64,000 nt of DNA from Planctomycetota bacterium (GTDB lineage Bacteria; Planctomycetota; Planctomycetia; Pirellulales; Thermoguttaceae), in the NCBI GenBank assembly GCA_029550925.1, contig JAKPGL010000120.1:1-64000 (forward strand), read 5' to 3'. The notes below the pieces were generated by a model. The model did not search any database, had not been told where the DNA came from, and worked only from the letters and a program-made list of their open reading frames with translations. The position numbers and the translations under genes are program-made. Positions 26,204 through 35,804 of the stretch are shown here, piece after piece (position 1 is the first letter of the stretch; each line of letters opens with the position of its first letter).

Positions 26204-27433
26204 ATGAGTTCGTGGTTGTTACAATTGGGTTTTGCCGATTGGCTTGCCTACGGGTCGGCTGGGCTGATCAAGGCCGGTTTGGTCTTGGTCCTGGTGCTTT
26301 TTACGCCTATGCTGGCCCTGTGGATGGAGCGGAAGATTGCCGGTCGGATTCAGGATCGGCTTGGACCGACGCGTACCGGCGGCCGGTTCGGCTGGTTGCA
26401 GTCGCCGGCCGACGGGATAAAACTCCTCATGAAGGAAGACCTCATGCCAGCGGCGGCTGACCCGCTGCTGTTTCGGCTGGCCCCCTATCTGAGTTTTTGC
26501 GCCGTATTTTGTCTGTTTGTGGTTTTACCGATGGCCGACGGCTGGGCGCCGGCCGGTTGGGACTCCGCCCTGTTTTTCTTTTTGGCGGTAGCCGGTTTGG
26601 AAGTCTTCGGCGTGATCTTGGCCGGGTATGCCTCCGGCTCCAAATGGTCGCTTTTCGGCGCCATGCGCGAAGCCGCCCAAGTCGTAAGCTACGAAGTGCC
26701 GTTAGGTCTTTGTGTGGTGGTTCCGGTGGTGGTCGCCGGTAGCATGGACCTGGAGGAAATCGCTCGAATGCAAGAGGGCTGGTTCACCCGCTGGTTCATC
26801 TTCCACGATCCGTTCACTTTTTTGACCTTTTGGATTTACGCCGCCTGCGCCATGGCTGGTCTGAACCGGGCGCCGTTTGACCTGCCCGAAGCCGAGAGCG
26901 AACTGGTCGCCGGCTTTGCCACCGAATATTCCGGTTTCCGATGGGCGGTCTTTTTCATGGCCGAATATGCCGCCATGTTCGCCTGGAGCGGCCTGGGAGC
27001 GATTCTTTTCTTCGGCGGATGGAACGGACCAGTTCCGGTGGCCAGTTGGCTGGGGCTTGTATCCACGAACGGGCCGCTGGCCGGCTTTTTGGGCAACCTG
27101 CTCAGCCTGCTCAATTTCCTCCTGAAAGCGCTGCTGGGGGTAACGGTGATGATCTGGGCACGCTGGACCCTGCCCCGTTTGCGCATCGACCAGGTCATCG
27201 CCATGTGCTGGAAGTACTGTGTGCCGCTGGCTACGCTCATGTTGGTAGGCGTGGTGTTCTGGCAAGCGATTAGCATGGAAATATTTTCACCAAAACCCAC
27301 CGGCTCTTGCACCGTCCGCTGTTCAAGCAATCCGCCCCGGCTTTCCCAGGGGGCTTGGCCAGAGGAAACTCCTTCGGCTTTTCCCTTGCCAACCCGTTCC
27401 GGTCTTGCCAGCCAGAGAGGACTGGTACGATGA
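26204..27433 (+). CDS. nuoH: NADH-quinone oxidoreductase subunit H
   Basis: Membrane subunit that lines the entry to the quinone chamber. Eight or so helices are visible. Conserved parts include MERKIAGRIQDRLGPTRTG, the loop with LMKEDLMPAAAD, and APFDLPEAESELVAGFATEY. A TTG at 26171 would add 11 residues; ATG 26204 fits the family start better. The last 43 residues (from about 367) are a soluble Ser/Pro-rich tail not usual in NuoH. The stop overlaps the nuoJ start as ATGA, so nuoI, normally placed here, is absent. Confidence 0.96.
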   Translation: MSSWLLQLGFADWLAYGSAGLIKAGLVLVLVLFTPMLALWMERKIAGRIQDRLGPTRTGGRFGWLQSPADGIKLLMKEDLMPAAADPLLFRLAPYLSFCAVFCLFVVLPMADGWAPAGWDSALFFFLAVAGLEVFGVILAGYASGSKWSLFGAMREAAQVVSYEVPLGLCVVVPVVVAGSMDLEEIARMQEGWFTRWFIFHDPFTFLTFWIYAACAMAGLNRAPFDLPEAESELVAGFATEYSGFRWAVFFMAEYAAMFAWSGLGAILFFGGWNGPVPVASWLGLVSTNGPLAGFLGNLLSLLNFLLKALLGVTVMIWARWTLPRLRIDQVIAMCWKYCVPLATLMLVGVVFWQAISMEIFSPKPTGSCTVRCSSNPPRLSQGAWPEETPSAFPLPTRSGLASQRGLVR

Positions 27434-28110
27434 ATGAACCTTCTTTACCGAGCATTTTGTTTTTCCTGTTTGCCGGGCTGGCCTGTGCTGGGGCGGTGGG
27501 GGTGTTGGTTTTCCAGCGGATTGTGTACATGGCCGGGGCGTTGCTGGTGAGCCTGGCCGCGGCGGCGGGACTGTTTTTTATTGCCGGGGCCGACTTTGTG
27601 GGCCTGGTGCAACTGATGGTCTATGTGGGCGGCACGGTGGTGTTGTTGGCCTTTGGTGTGATGCTGACGGCTCGCCGGAACCAACCGGCCTGGCAAGTAC
27701 CGGGGGTGCAATGGGCGGTTGGACTGGCCGTCGGAGGGTGCCTTTTGGTAGTGCTGCTTTGGACCGTTTTGGCAGTGCCGCAGTGGCAAACTGCCTCCGC
27801 ACCGGAGGCCGCCGAAGGTGCCCCGTCGGCCCCTGGCGTCCTGGTCCGTTCCGGCAGCCGCCAAACCTCGCCGTCCCAGACCGGCACGATCGGACCGTTG
27901 GGCTGGGCGATGCTAGGCGTTCGGACCGAGCAGGCAGATCAGTCCGATGCCTTGCCAGATGTCCGGCAAACCGGCCAATGCGGCTACCTATTACCGTTTG
28001 AAATTATTTCCGTCCATTTGGTATTGGTGTTGGTAGGAGCGGCGTTTTTGGCCCGAGCCAAACGCCCCCCTGAGCCTCGCCCGTTAGAGCAAGGGGCGAA
28101 AGTCGGGTGA
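27430..28110 (+). CDS. nuoJ: NADH-quinone oxidoreductase subunit J
   Basis: Membrane subunit of complex I with five helices. The conserved middle helix region VGLVQLMVYVGGTVVLLAFG is present; its pi-bulge takes part in proton coupling in known structures. A linker of about 55 residues rich in Ala, Ser, Gly and Pro (about 118-172) separates helices 4 and 5, so the protein has 226 residues instead of about 165-200. The start ATG at 27430 overlaps the nuoH stop; translation is probably coupled. Confidence 0.94.
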   Translation: MNEPSLPSILFFLFAGLACAGAVGVLVFQRIVYMAGALLVSLAAAAGLFFIAGADFVGLVQLMVYVGGTVVLLAFGVMLTARRNQPAWQVPGVQWAVGLAVGGCLLVVLLWTVLAVPQWQTASAPEAAEGAPSAPGVLVRSGSRQTSPSQTGTIGPLGWAMLGVRTEQADQSDALPDVRQTGQCGYLLPFEIISVHLVLVLVGAAFLARAKRPPEPRPLEQGAKVG

Positions 28111-28224
28111 AGGGGGCTTCGAGTCGCCCCCCTAAAGAAAGGTTTTCCTGGATTTATTTCGATTGATCGAAGGTTATCCTTCTTCCCTAACAATTCCCCA
28201 AACGAGTTTCGGAGTCGATCAGCC

Positions 28225-28560
28225 ATGTTCCATCCGATTACCCTCGCCCACTATTTCGTCGTTGGTGCGGTGCTTTTTACCTGCGGGGTACTCTGCATGG
28301 TACTCAAGCGGAACGCCTTGGGGGTGCTGATGGGCGTAGAACTTGTGCTAAACGGGGCCAATCTCAATTGGATCGCCCTCTCGAACCCCGCCCTGCGAAG
28401 CGACCCGGCCTGGGCAGTTGGGCTGGACGGCCAACTCATGGCCCTGTTTGTCATCGTGTTAGCAGCGGGCGAAGCCGCCGTGGCATTGGCCATCGCCCTG
28501 AATTACTATCGCCTGTATCTTTCAGTCGATGTCGATCAGGCTAATCAGTTGAAAGGATAG
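28225..28560 (+). CDS. nuoK: NADH-quinone oxidoreductase subunit K
   Basis: Small three-helix membrane subunit related to MrpC. Typical sequence: LMGVELVLNGANLNWIALS, with the conserved membrane glutamate in helix 2, and IVLAAGEAAVALAIALNYY, with the second glutamate in helix 3. The length of 111 residues is slightly above the usual 100. It starts 114 bases after nuoJ. The GGAG upstream is 12 bases from the ATG, rather distant. Confidence 0.96.
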   Translation: MFHPITLAHYFVVGAVLFTCGVLCMVLKRNALGVLMGVELVLNGANLNWIALSNPALRSDPAWAVGLDGQLMALFVIVLAAGEAAVALAIALNYYRLYLSVDVDQANQLKG

Positions 28561-28654
28561 ATCCATCGAAAGTTGCCCCCTCCCCAGCGGCGGGTAAGGC
28601 GTTCGCTTCACTCTGCTGAGCTGTTACCAACTTTCTTAAGCATTTTCAGCATTT

Positions 28655-31147
28655 ATGCCTGAGATAGACGTTTCCAAGACGATTCCGATGTTATTGATCT
28701 GGGCCTGGCTTTTGCCGCTCGGAGCGTTCGGGGTGCTTTTGTTTTTTGCCCCCTGGTTGGATCGGCGGGGCCGGGCCGCCGGTTGGTTGGCCACGGGCGC
28801 TGTGGCCGGGTCGTTCCTCTTGTCTCTGTTGGCCCTCGGCTTCTGGGTAGCCAAGGGGCCTACCGGTGCAGAACCGGCTGGGCATTCCGGTCAAACCGCT
28901 GGCGTCTCTTCCCAGACGAGGGCTCCTTCCGAAAACCCAACCAGGCCGATCACCGACCACACCGTGCACCAGCCTGATGGGCGATTGGAGTCGATTGCCG
29001 AACGAGCCAGCCACCAGTCCGGCCTGGCACGCCCTGGGCCGATCGTCGGTCGGCTATTTTCCTGGGCCCGGTTCGGCAGGTATGAAATCTCCCTAACCTA
29101 TTACATCGACACGCTGACCGTACTTATGTGCATGATGGTCAGTCTGGTGGCATTATGTATTCATATTTACTCCCTCGGTTACATGGCCGAGGAATTGCAC
29201 GAGGTGTCCGACCCGCTGGTGCAGGCCGCTGGGGGAGGGCCGCTGCGTCGGCCAGGCCGATTCGGCCGATTCTTCCAATACCTGAGCCTGTTTGTCTTCA
29301 GCATGTTGGGCCTAGTGCTGGCCGGGCATTTGGTGATGATTTTCATGTTCTGGGAACTAGTGGGACTGTGTTCCTACTTTTTGATCGGGTTTTATCGAGA
29401 GCGGCCCAGCGCCCAAGCTGCCGCCATGAAAGCCTTCGTCGTCAACCGGGTGGGCGATATGGGTTTTCTGGTGGGCCTGATGGCTCTGGGCGGCCTGGTA
29501 GGGACCTGGTCCTTGGGCGATATGCCCGATTCCCTGGGGCAGCCTGTCGCCGGTGTGTTCACCCAACTGCACGAGCTTCTGGTAGGCCAGTCCGCTGCTG
29601 CCGAAGGTAGCCTTCCCTCCGGTCTGGGTATGCCCTCTGGCGGTGGGTTTTCCAGGACCTTGTGGATTTTGGCCGCCGTGGGCATTTTCTGCGGCTGCGT
29701 GGGCAAAAGCGCCCAGTTTCCGCTGCACGTCTGGTTGCCGGACGCTATGGAAGGCCCCACACCGGTTAGCGCTCTGATCCATGCCGCTACGATGGTGGCC
29801 GCTGGCGTGTATCTGGTAGGTCGATTCTACCCCGCTTTCCCGCCGGAGGTGCTTTTGGTAATCGCCGTGGTGGGAACCATTACCTTGTTGATCGGGGCCA
29901 CCATCGCCCTGGTAGCCACGGACATAAAGCGTGTGCTGGCCTATTCGACGATCAGCCAATTGGGGTACATGATGCTAGGGCTTGGCGTAGGCGGCTGGGC
30001 GGCCGGGCTGCTGCACCTGGTGACCCATGCCTTTTTCAAGGCGTTGTTGTTTCTCTGTTCGGGGTCGGTCATCCATGCCGTCGGTACCAATGAGATGCCG
30101 CAGATGGGGGCCTTGCGCCGGAAGATGCCTTGGACGGCCTGGACGATGCTGGTCGGTTGCCTGGCCATTGCAGGGGCTGGCCTTCCCGGTCTGGTGGGTC
30201 TGAGCGGGTTTTATTCCAAGGAGGCGATCCTGGCCCAGGTGTATCTGTTTTGCAGGGAGCAACCGGCCGTGGGCGGCTGGCTATTTGCCGCGGCTTTGGC
30301 GGGGGCGGGGTTGACGGCCTTTTACATGTTTCGGCTCTGGTATATGACCTTTGCCGGGCCGCCAAAAGATGAACATATTTTCCATCATGCCCACGAATCC
30401 CCGCCCGTAATGGTTGGGCCGTTGGTCGTGTTGGCTGGGCTGGCTATCGTAGCCGGTTGGAGAGTGCCAGGAACCAGCCTTAGCCTGCAACAGCTTTTGG
30501 ACCGGGATCGTCCGGTGCTTTTGGCCGCCGAAAACGCCGCTCGGTATCTACCGGGCGTCGGGCAACCGGGGGATCGCACTTCGGCCGAATCCGGCACTTC
30601 GGCCGAATACGGTAAGATGCAGCCTCTGGCCGGTTCGCCGGTTTGGCCGGTAGTAATCCCGGAGGAACATCGTTCCCATGATCCGGGGGTGGCCGGGCCG
30701 GTCGGATGGATGGCGTTTGCCGCCGCCCTGGCAGGTTTTTTGCTTGCTACGGCGATATATGGGATGCGGAAACTGGCCCCGGAGCGGATTGTGCAGGCGG
30801 CGCCGGCGGTTTATACCTTTCTCAAAAATAAGTGGTATTTTGATCAGTTATACGAGGCGGCCTTTGTTCGGCCGGTGCTTCGGTTGGCCGACGGGACGGT
30901 CGATGTCGATCGCCAGGTGCTGGACCGAACGGCCGATGGCATGGCCAGGGGACTGATCCGGTTGGCCCGCATGGAAGACTGGCTGGATCGCCGCTGGGTA
31001 GATGCCCTGTTCAACCGATCGGCCGAGGCTGCTTATCGGCTGGGCCTTGGGCTGCGCCGGCTGCAAACCGGCGAGCTTCGCCAATACGTGCTCTGGGCGG
31101 TCCTGGGCGCTGTGGCAATCTTCGTGTTGGTCAGTTTAGGATGGTAG
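28655..31147 (+). CDS. nuoL: NADH-quinone oxidoreductase subunit L
   Basis: Largest antiporter-like proton-pumping subunit, with the long lateral helix at its C-terminus. Conserved parts include FWELVGLCSYFLIGFYRERP, KSAQFPLHVWLPDAMEGPTP, SALIHAATMVAAGVYLVGRF and the loop KRVLAYSTISQLGYMMLGLG. The length is 830 residues against about 610-650. The extra length comes from a soluble insertion after the second helix (about 70-133, Pro/Ser/Arg-rich) and another between the antiporter core and the C-terminal helices (about 615-685). The gap after nuoK is 94 bases. Confidence 0.96.
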   Translation: MPEIDVSKTIPMLLIWAWLLPLGAFGVLLFFAPWLDRRGRAAGWLATGAVAGSFLLSLLALGFWVAKGPTGAEPAGHSGQTAGVSSQTRAPSENPTRPITDHTVHQPDGRLESIAERASHQSGLARPGPIVGRLFSWARFGRYEISLTYYIDTLTVLMCMMVSLVALCIHIYSLGYMAEELHEVSDPLVQAAGGGPLRRPGRFGRFFQYLSLFVFSMLGLVLAGHLVMIFMFWELVGLCSYFLIGFYRERPSAQAAAMKAFVVNRVGDMGFLVGLMALGGLVGTWSLGDMPDSLGQPVAGVFTQLHELLVGQSAAAEGSLPSGLGMPSGGGFSRTLWILAAVGIFCGCVGKSAQFPLHVWLPDAMEGPTPVSALIHAATMVAAGVYLVGRFYPAFPPEVLLVIAVVGTITLLIGATIALVATDIKRVLAYSTISQLGYMMLGLGVGGWAAGLLHLVTHAFFKALLFLCSGSVIHAVGTNEMPQMGALRRKMPWTAWTMLVGCLAIAGAGLPGLVGLSGFYSKEAILAQVYLFCREQPAVGGWLFAAALAGAGLTAFYMFRLWYMTFAGPPKDEHIFHHAHESPPVMVGPLVVLAGLAIVAGWRVPGTSLSLQQLLDRDRPVLLAAENAARYLPGVGQPGDRTSAESGTSAEYGKMQPLAGSPVWPVVIPEEHRSHDPGVAGPVGWMAFAAALAGFLLATAIYGMRKLAPERIVQAAPAVYTFLKNKWYFDQLYEAAFVRPVLRLADGTVDVDRQVLDRTADGMARGLIRLARMEDWLDRRWVDALFNRSAEAAYRLGLGLRRLQTGELRQYVLWAVLGAVAIFVLVSLGW

Positions 31148-31178
31148 GCTACGTCTGCAAAATGGAGAACATACTGCG

Positions 31179-33143
31179 ATGCCTCTGGAAGGCAGTTGGG
31201 AAAGTACGGCACTTTTAACGCTGATCGTGTTTGGGCCGGCGATTGCGGCGCTGGGACTGCTCCTTGCGCCGAAACGCCGGACCAGGGCCATCAAACTCCT
31301 CAGCCTGAGCGCCACGATGGTGGTGCTGGTGGGCACAGGGTATCTTTGCTTTTTGCTCAAACAGTCCCCTCCGATCGGGCAAACGGATGGGATGTCGGCA
31401 GCAGGTCCGGCGGTGGTAGTCCGACTGCCGTGGATTCCGGCCTTTGGGGTGGAATATTTTTTGGGCGTCGATGGGATCAGTTTGCCGCTGGTGCTGCTGA
31501 CGAGTTTCTTATCCGTATTGGCGATGCTGGCCAGTTGGACGATCCAGCGCCATGAGAAGGCCTATTGTGTGTTGTTTTTGCTGTTGGAGACAGGGCTGCT
31601 GGGGGTGTTTTTGGCCCTGGATTTCTTTCTGTTTTATGTGTTTTGGGAAGTTACCCTATTGCCGATGTATTTTTTGATCGGCCTGTGGGGTGGGCCTCGC
31701 CGGGAATATGCCGCGGTGAAGTTTTTCCTGTTCACGCTGGCTGGCAGCGTCCTGATGCTAGTGGCGATGCTGATGCTGTATTTTTCGAGCGACCTTCGGT
31801 TGCTGAGCCCCTCGGAGCTTGCCGCCTGCCATGCCGGAGAAGCATCCCCATCCGAAGACGATTCCGGCGTCGAACCTAGGAAACCGGGCGAATCATCCGA
31901 GCGATTTGGGGATACCTCTGCTGGGTCCTCTGATCGGCCTCGGCATACGTTCAACCTGCTGGCCCTGGCCGCCCTGGGTCAAAGTCGAAACCTGAAACAA
32001 ATGCCGGCGTCGTTTGCCCTTGGGAAAGCAGAGTCAAAAGAAAAATCCTCCGGCGTCGAGGGGCAGGCGGCGACGCTCGGCCCCCTGGACCGGCCGCTCT
32101 TATGGGGAAAATCAGTCCAGTGGTGGGCGTTTTTGCTCTTACTGGCAGGCTTTTTGGTCAAAGTCCCTTCGGTCCCGGTGCATACCTGGTTGCCGGACGC
32201 CCATGTGGAAGCGCCCACGCCCATTTCGATGCTGCTGGCCGGGGTGCTGCTGAAAATGGGCGGATATGGGCTTTTGCGGATCGCCTATCCGATCTGCCCG
32301 GCCGGCGGCTATGAGTTGGCCTGGCTTGTCTGTGGGCTGGGCCTGGTGAGTATGATCTACGGGGCTTTTGCCGCTCTGGCCCAGAAAGATTTCAAACGTC
32401 TGGTAGCCTACAGTTCCGTAAGCCACATGGGATATGTCGTCCTGGGCCTGGGCGTTTGGAGTGCGACGGCGGCCGTTGGCTACCGGATCGACGCCTGGCT
32501 GATGGGCTCAAGCGGCGCGCTGTTCCAGATGATTGCCCACGGCATCACTTCGGCCGGCATGTTCTTCCTGGTGGGCGTGATTTACGACCGAGTGCATCAT
32601 CGGGACCTAGACCAAATGGGCGGCCTCCTGCACCGAATGCCCAGTTTCGGGGCCGTCTCCATTGTGATCTTTTTCGGAGCGATGGGCCTGCCTGGCCTGT
32701 GCGGCTTTGTCGGCGAGGTGCTGGTGCTCCTGGGCGCCTGGCATTATAGCGCCTGGGTCGCTGCTGTGGGCGCTACGGTGGTGATCCTGACGGCCGGGTA
32801 TATTCTGTGGACCATCCAACGGGTATATCTGGGAGCGGAATACCGAGGCCCGCACCCGGAGGCTTTGGAACCGATGAGCTGTCGAGAAATGGCGGTGGCC
32901 TTGCCCCTGGCTGTCTTGGCCGTGGTTTTGGGAGTGTATCCGCAGACTGTGTTTTCCTACGCGGAACCGAGCGTTCGACAAACGATCCAGCAATTGGCCG
33001 ACTGGACCCGCCGGTACGAAGCAGCCCAGCCGTCGGCCGCTAACCTGGCAAATCCCGCCTCCTCCGAAACCCAACCGGTCAATTTCCAACAACCCAGCGT
33101 CTTCCAAAACCACTCCGTAACCGTGGCCGACGTGGATCGGTAA
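31179..33143 (+). CDS. nuoM: NADH-quinone oxidoreductase subunit M
   Basis: Antiporter-like proton-pumping subunit. Conserved parts include FWEVTLLPMYFLIGLWGGPR with the key glutamate in helix 5, KVPSVPVHTWLPDAHVEAPT, and KRLVAYSSVSHMGYVVLGLG. At 654 residues it exceeds the usual 490-520. An insertion of about 100 residues (roughly 212-315), rich in Ser, Glu, Gly and Pro, lies between membrane helices 6 and 7. A Pro/Gln/Ser-rich tail ends the protein. It starts 31 bases after nuoL. Confidence 0.96.
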   Translation: MPLEGSWESTALLTLIVFGPAIAALGLLLAPKRRTRAIKLLSLSATMVVLVGTGYLCFLLKQSPPIGQTDGMSAAGPAVVVRLPWIPAFGVEYFLGVDGISLPLVLLTSFLSVLAMLASWTIQRHEKAYCVLFLLLETGLLGVFLALDFFLFYVFWEVTLLPMYFLIGLWGGPRREYAAVKFFLFTLAGSVLMLVAMLMLYFSSDLRLLSPSELAACHAGEASPSEDDSGVEPRKPGESSERFGDTSAGSSDRPRHTFNLLALAALGQSRNLKQMPASFALGKAESKEKSSGVEGQAATLGPLDRPLLWGKSVQWWAFLLLLAGFLVKVPSVPVHTWLPDAHVEAPTPISMLLAGVLLKMGGYGLLRIAYPICPAGGYELAWLVCGLGLVSMIYGAFAALAQKDFKRLVAYSSVSHMGYVVLGLGVWSATAAVGYRIDAWLMGSSGALFQMIAHGITSAGMFFLVGVIYDRVHHRDLDQMGGLLHRMPSFGAVSIVIFFGAMGLPGLCGFVGEVLVLLGAWHYSAWVAAVGATVVILTAGYILWTIQRVYLGAEYRGPHPEALEPMSCREMAVALPLAVLAVVLGVYPQTVFSYAEPSVRQTIQQLADWTRRYEAAQPSAANLANPASSETQPVNFQQPSVFQNHSVTVADVDR

Positions 33144-33157
33144 GTACAAGGAAAACT

Positions 33158-34912
33158 ATGCAGCACGTGTTTGAGGACCTGTTTGGATCGGCAGTTAGGA
33201 TTGGGGCGCTTTGGGCAGTAGCGCCGGAGCTGGTGCTCTGCGCCGCCCTGGCGACGATGCTCGTGGTGCGGATGCTGACGCCCCGCTGGCGGCACAGTCC
33301 GTTTTACGTCGCTGCGGCGGGTCTGGCGGCGGCTCTGGCCCTGGTGGTCTGCTGGGGGCTACCCGCCGGATCGAATCAAATTTTCACCGGCATGTTGGTC
33401 CAGGACGGATTGGCCTGGTTTCTCCGGGGGCTGGTGCTTTTGGGGACGCTAGTGGTAGTGAGTCTGACGGCCCTGAGCCGGACGCCCACGGAGGAAGGGT
33501 ATCTGGAGTTCTATTTTCTGCTGGTGGGGGCCGCATTGGGTATGTGTCTTATGGTGTCGGCCAATCACCTGGTGATGGTGATGATCGGGCTGGAGATGGC
33601 CAGCATCTGTTCCTATGTGCTGGCTGGGATCCTGCGCCGGCAGCGGCAGGCGATGGAGGCAGCGTTAAAATATGCGGTGTTTGGGGCGGCCACGGCTGGG
33701 ATAATGCTTTACGGGATGAGTCTTTTGGCCGCCTGTTTGGGATCGGTGCACCTGCCGACGATGGCCCGCGGCTTGGCCGATCGGCTTTCCGGTCTCCCGC
33801 ACACCGAGGGGGCTGCCGCATACCAGTCGGTTTTGCTTCTGGGTGGGGTGATGTTTTTGGTGGGGCTGGGGTTTAAACTGTCGCTATTTCCGCTGCATTT
33901 TTGGGCGCCGGATGTCCTCCACGGCGCCCCGGCCGAGGTGGGCGGATTTTTGTCGGTCGTCTCGAAGACAGCGGCCTTGGGACTGTTGGCCCGATTGGCC
34001 CTGGTGCTAAGCGGCTCGGCGGGGCTGGCCCAAACCCCGGCTCTAGGGCACGTGGTGCAAGCCCTGGAACCGGCCCGGCAAACACTGGCCGGGTTGCTGG
34101 CCCTGCTGGCAGCAGTAACGTGCACCTTCGGCAATTTGGCCGCCTACGGACAAACCAACATGAAACGCCTGATGGCCTATTCGACAATCGCGCATGCTGG
34201 GTATATGATTATGCCGGTGGCGGCGCTGTTGGCCTCGGCGGGCCGGGATACGGCGGCAGCCCAAAACGCCCTGGCCGCCCTGCTTTTTTATGCGGCCGCT
34301 TATCTCTGGATGAATCTGGGGGTGTTTGGGTTTACGGCGCTGGTGCGGGATCGGTGCGGCCGGGAAGAGATCGAAACCTATCGAGCTTTTGGCCGACAAA
34401 GCCCGGGAGTAACCGTGCTGATGGCAATCCAACTATTCAGTCTGGTAGGGCTGCCGCCGATGGCGGGGTTTATGGCCAAGTTTACGGTGTTTGCCAGCCT
34501 CTGGCAGTGCGGCCTTGGGGCCCTGCTGTTGGTGGCGGTGCTTAATACGGTGCTGAGCCTGTTTTACTATCTGCGGGTGATCCGGGTGATGACGGCCGTT
34601 GGCGAAGAGGGAAAACATTCGGAACCGGGCCATCCTGCGATGCTTTCTCGATCGGAACGGTTTACCGGAGAGAGTACAACAGGCGGTTTGAGCGGAGAAA
34701 AAGGCGTCGAAGGCCCAGGCATGGCTCCGCCGTCGGCCAGTCCGCCTGGAGCTGAGGCGGAATCAGCCCCCCAAGCCGCCCAACCGGAACTGCCCCTTCT
34801 TTCCTGGGCCGGGCTGTGGTTGCTGGTGGTCTGTGTGCCGGTGGTGGTGTTGGGGATTTGGTGGAACGGGCTTTTTGCCTTGGCTCAGGCCGCCGCCGCA
34901 GCCAGTTGGTAG
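33158..34912 (+). CDS. nuoN: NADH-quinone oxidoreductase subunit N
   Basis: Third antiporter-like subunit, next to NuoK in the complex. Recognisable by VSANHLVMVMIGLEMASICS, the KLSLFPLHFWAPDVLHGAPA segment and NMKRLMAYSTIAHAGYMIMP. The length of 584 residues exceeds the usual 480-500 because of a soluble insertion at about 482-545 (Ser/Pro/Glu/Gly-rich) before the last helix. AAGGA lies 6 bases before the ATG. It follows nuoM by 14 bases and closes the nuo operon; tatD follows 40 bases later and may share the transcript. Confidence 0.96.
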   Translation: MQHVFEDLFGSAVRIGALWAVAPELVLCAALATMLVVRMLTPRWRHSPFYVAAAGLAAALALVVCWGLPAGSNQIFTGMLVQDGLAWFLRGLVLLGTLVVVSLTALSRTPTEEGYLEFYFLLVGAALGMCLMVSANHLVMVMIGLEMASICSYVLAGILRRQRQAMEAALKYAVFGAATAGIMLYGMSLLAACLGSVHLPTMARGLADRLSGLPHTEGAAAYQSVLLLGGVMFLVGLGFKLSLFPLHFWAPDVLHGAPAEVGGFLSVVSKTAALGLLARLALVLSGSAGLAQTPALGHVVQALEPARQTLAGLLALLAAVTCTFGNLAAYGQTNMKRLMAYSTIAHAGYMIMPVAALLASAGRDTAAAQNALAALLFYAAAYLWMNLGVFGFTALVRDRCGREEIETYRAFGRQSPGVTVLMAIQLFSLVGLPPMAGFMAKFTVFASLWQCGLGALLLVAVLNTVLSLFYYLRVIRVMTAVGEEGKHSEPGHPAMLSRSERFTGESTTGGLSGEKGVEGPGMAPPSASPPGAEAESAPQAAQPELPLLSWAGLWLLVVCVPVVVLGIWWNGLFALAQAAAAASW

Positions 34913-34952
34913 CCGGATCGGAGAACAAAATGTTTTTGAAAGGATTCCTTCG

Positions 34953-35804
34953 ATGAGGCAAAAGAAGACCCCTTCGCCGGAGGTCGGATCGTCTGGGGAA
35001 GCAACGGGCCTTTTGTGGGTGGACAGCCATTGCCACCTGGACGACCAGGCGTTTGCGGCTGATTTGGCCGAGGTGATCGAGCGGGCGCGGTCCGCCGGGG
35101 TGCAGACGATGATCTGTCCGGGGACCTCGGCGGCTTCAAGCCAGGCGGTGGTGAAACTGGCTCAGAGTTGGCCCGGTCTGTATGCGGGTGTAGGGATCCA
35201 TCCGAACGCTGCGTTTGAGGCATCGCCGCTGGATTGGGAGCAAATTTGCCTGTTGGCCCGGCAGCCGGGGGTAGTGGCCATCGGTGAAACCGGCCTGGAC
35301 CGATACCGGGATTTCACGCCGTTGGAGACCCAGATGGAATTTTTGGACCGGCATGTGCGTCTGGCCCAGGAGTTGGAGCTGCCGGTGATTTTGCATTGTC
35401 GGGACGCTGAGGAGGAACTTCTGACGGCCCTGCACGAGGCGGCAGAACGGGGCCCTGTGCGCGGCGTGTGGCACGCCTTTTCCGCCGACCTGGAAGCCGC
35501 CTACGAAGCAGCCGAATTGGGCCTTTATATCAGTTTTGCCGGGTCGGCCACCTACACGAATAAAAAGTTCGAGCCGCTCCGGGAGGCGGTCGTCTGCACG
35601 CCGGACGATCGGCTGCTGCTGGAAACCGATAGCCCCTATCTTGTGCCGGAACCGCTGCGGGGCAAACAGGAGCGGAATGAACCGGCCCACGTGCTCCTGG
35701 TAGCCCAGCGGGTAGCCGAACTGCGGGAACAATCCCTCGACCACCTGGCCGCCATCATGCGGGCCAACGCCCAGCGGCTATTTGACCGACTTGGTAGCCC
35801 GTAA
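34953..35804 (+). CDS. TatD-family metal-dependent DNase/hydrolase
   Basis: Encodes 283 residues. AAAGGA 8 bases before ATG 34953 sets the start; the longer open frame overlaps nuoN. TatD motifs are complete: DSHCHLD, GIHPN, GETGLDRYRDFTPLETQ, LHCRDAEEE and LETDSPYLVPEPLRGK. The family consists of TIM-barrel enzymes with two metal ions; members are exonucleases implicated in DNA repair or degradation, while some have other hydrolase roles. Position after nuoN gives no functional clue. Confidence 0.94.
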   Translation: MRQKKTPSPEVGSSGEATGLLWVDSHCHLDDQAFAADLAEVIERARSAGVQTMICPGTSAASSQAVVKLAQSWPGLYAGVGIHPNAAFEASPLDWEQICLLARQPGVVAIGETGLDRYRDFTPLETQMEFLDRHVRLAQELELPVILHCRDAEEELLTALHEAAERGPVRGVWHAFSADLEAAYEAAELGLYISFAGSATYTNKKFEPLREAVVCTPDDRLLLETDSPYLVPEPLRGKQERNEPAHVLLVAQRVAELREQSLDHLAAIMRANAQRLFDRLGSP

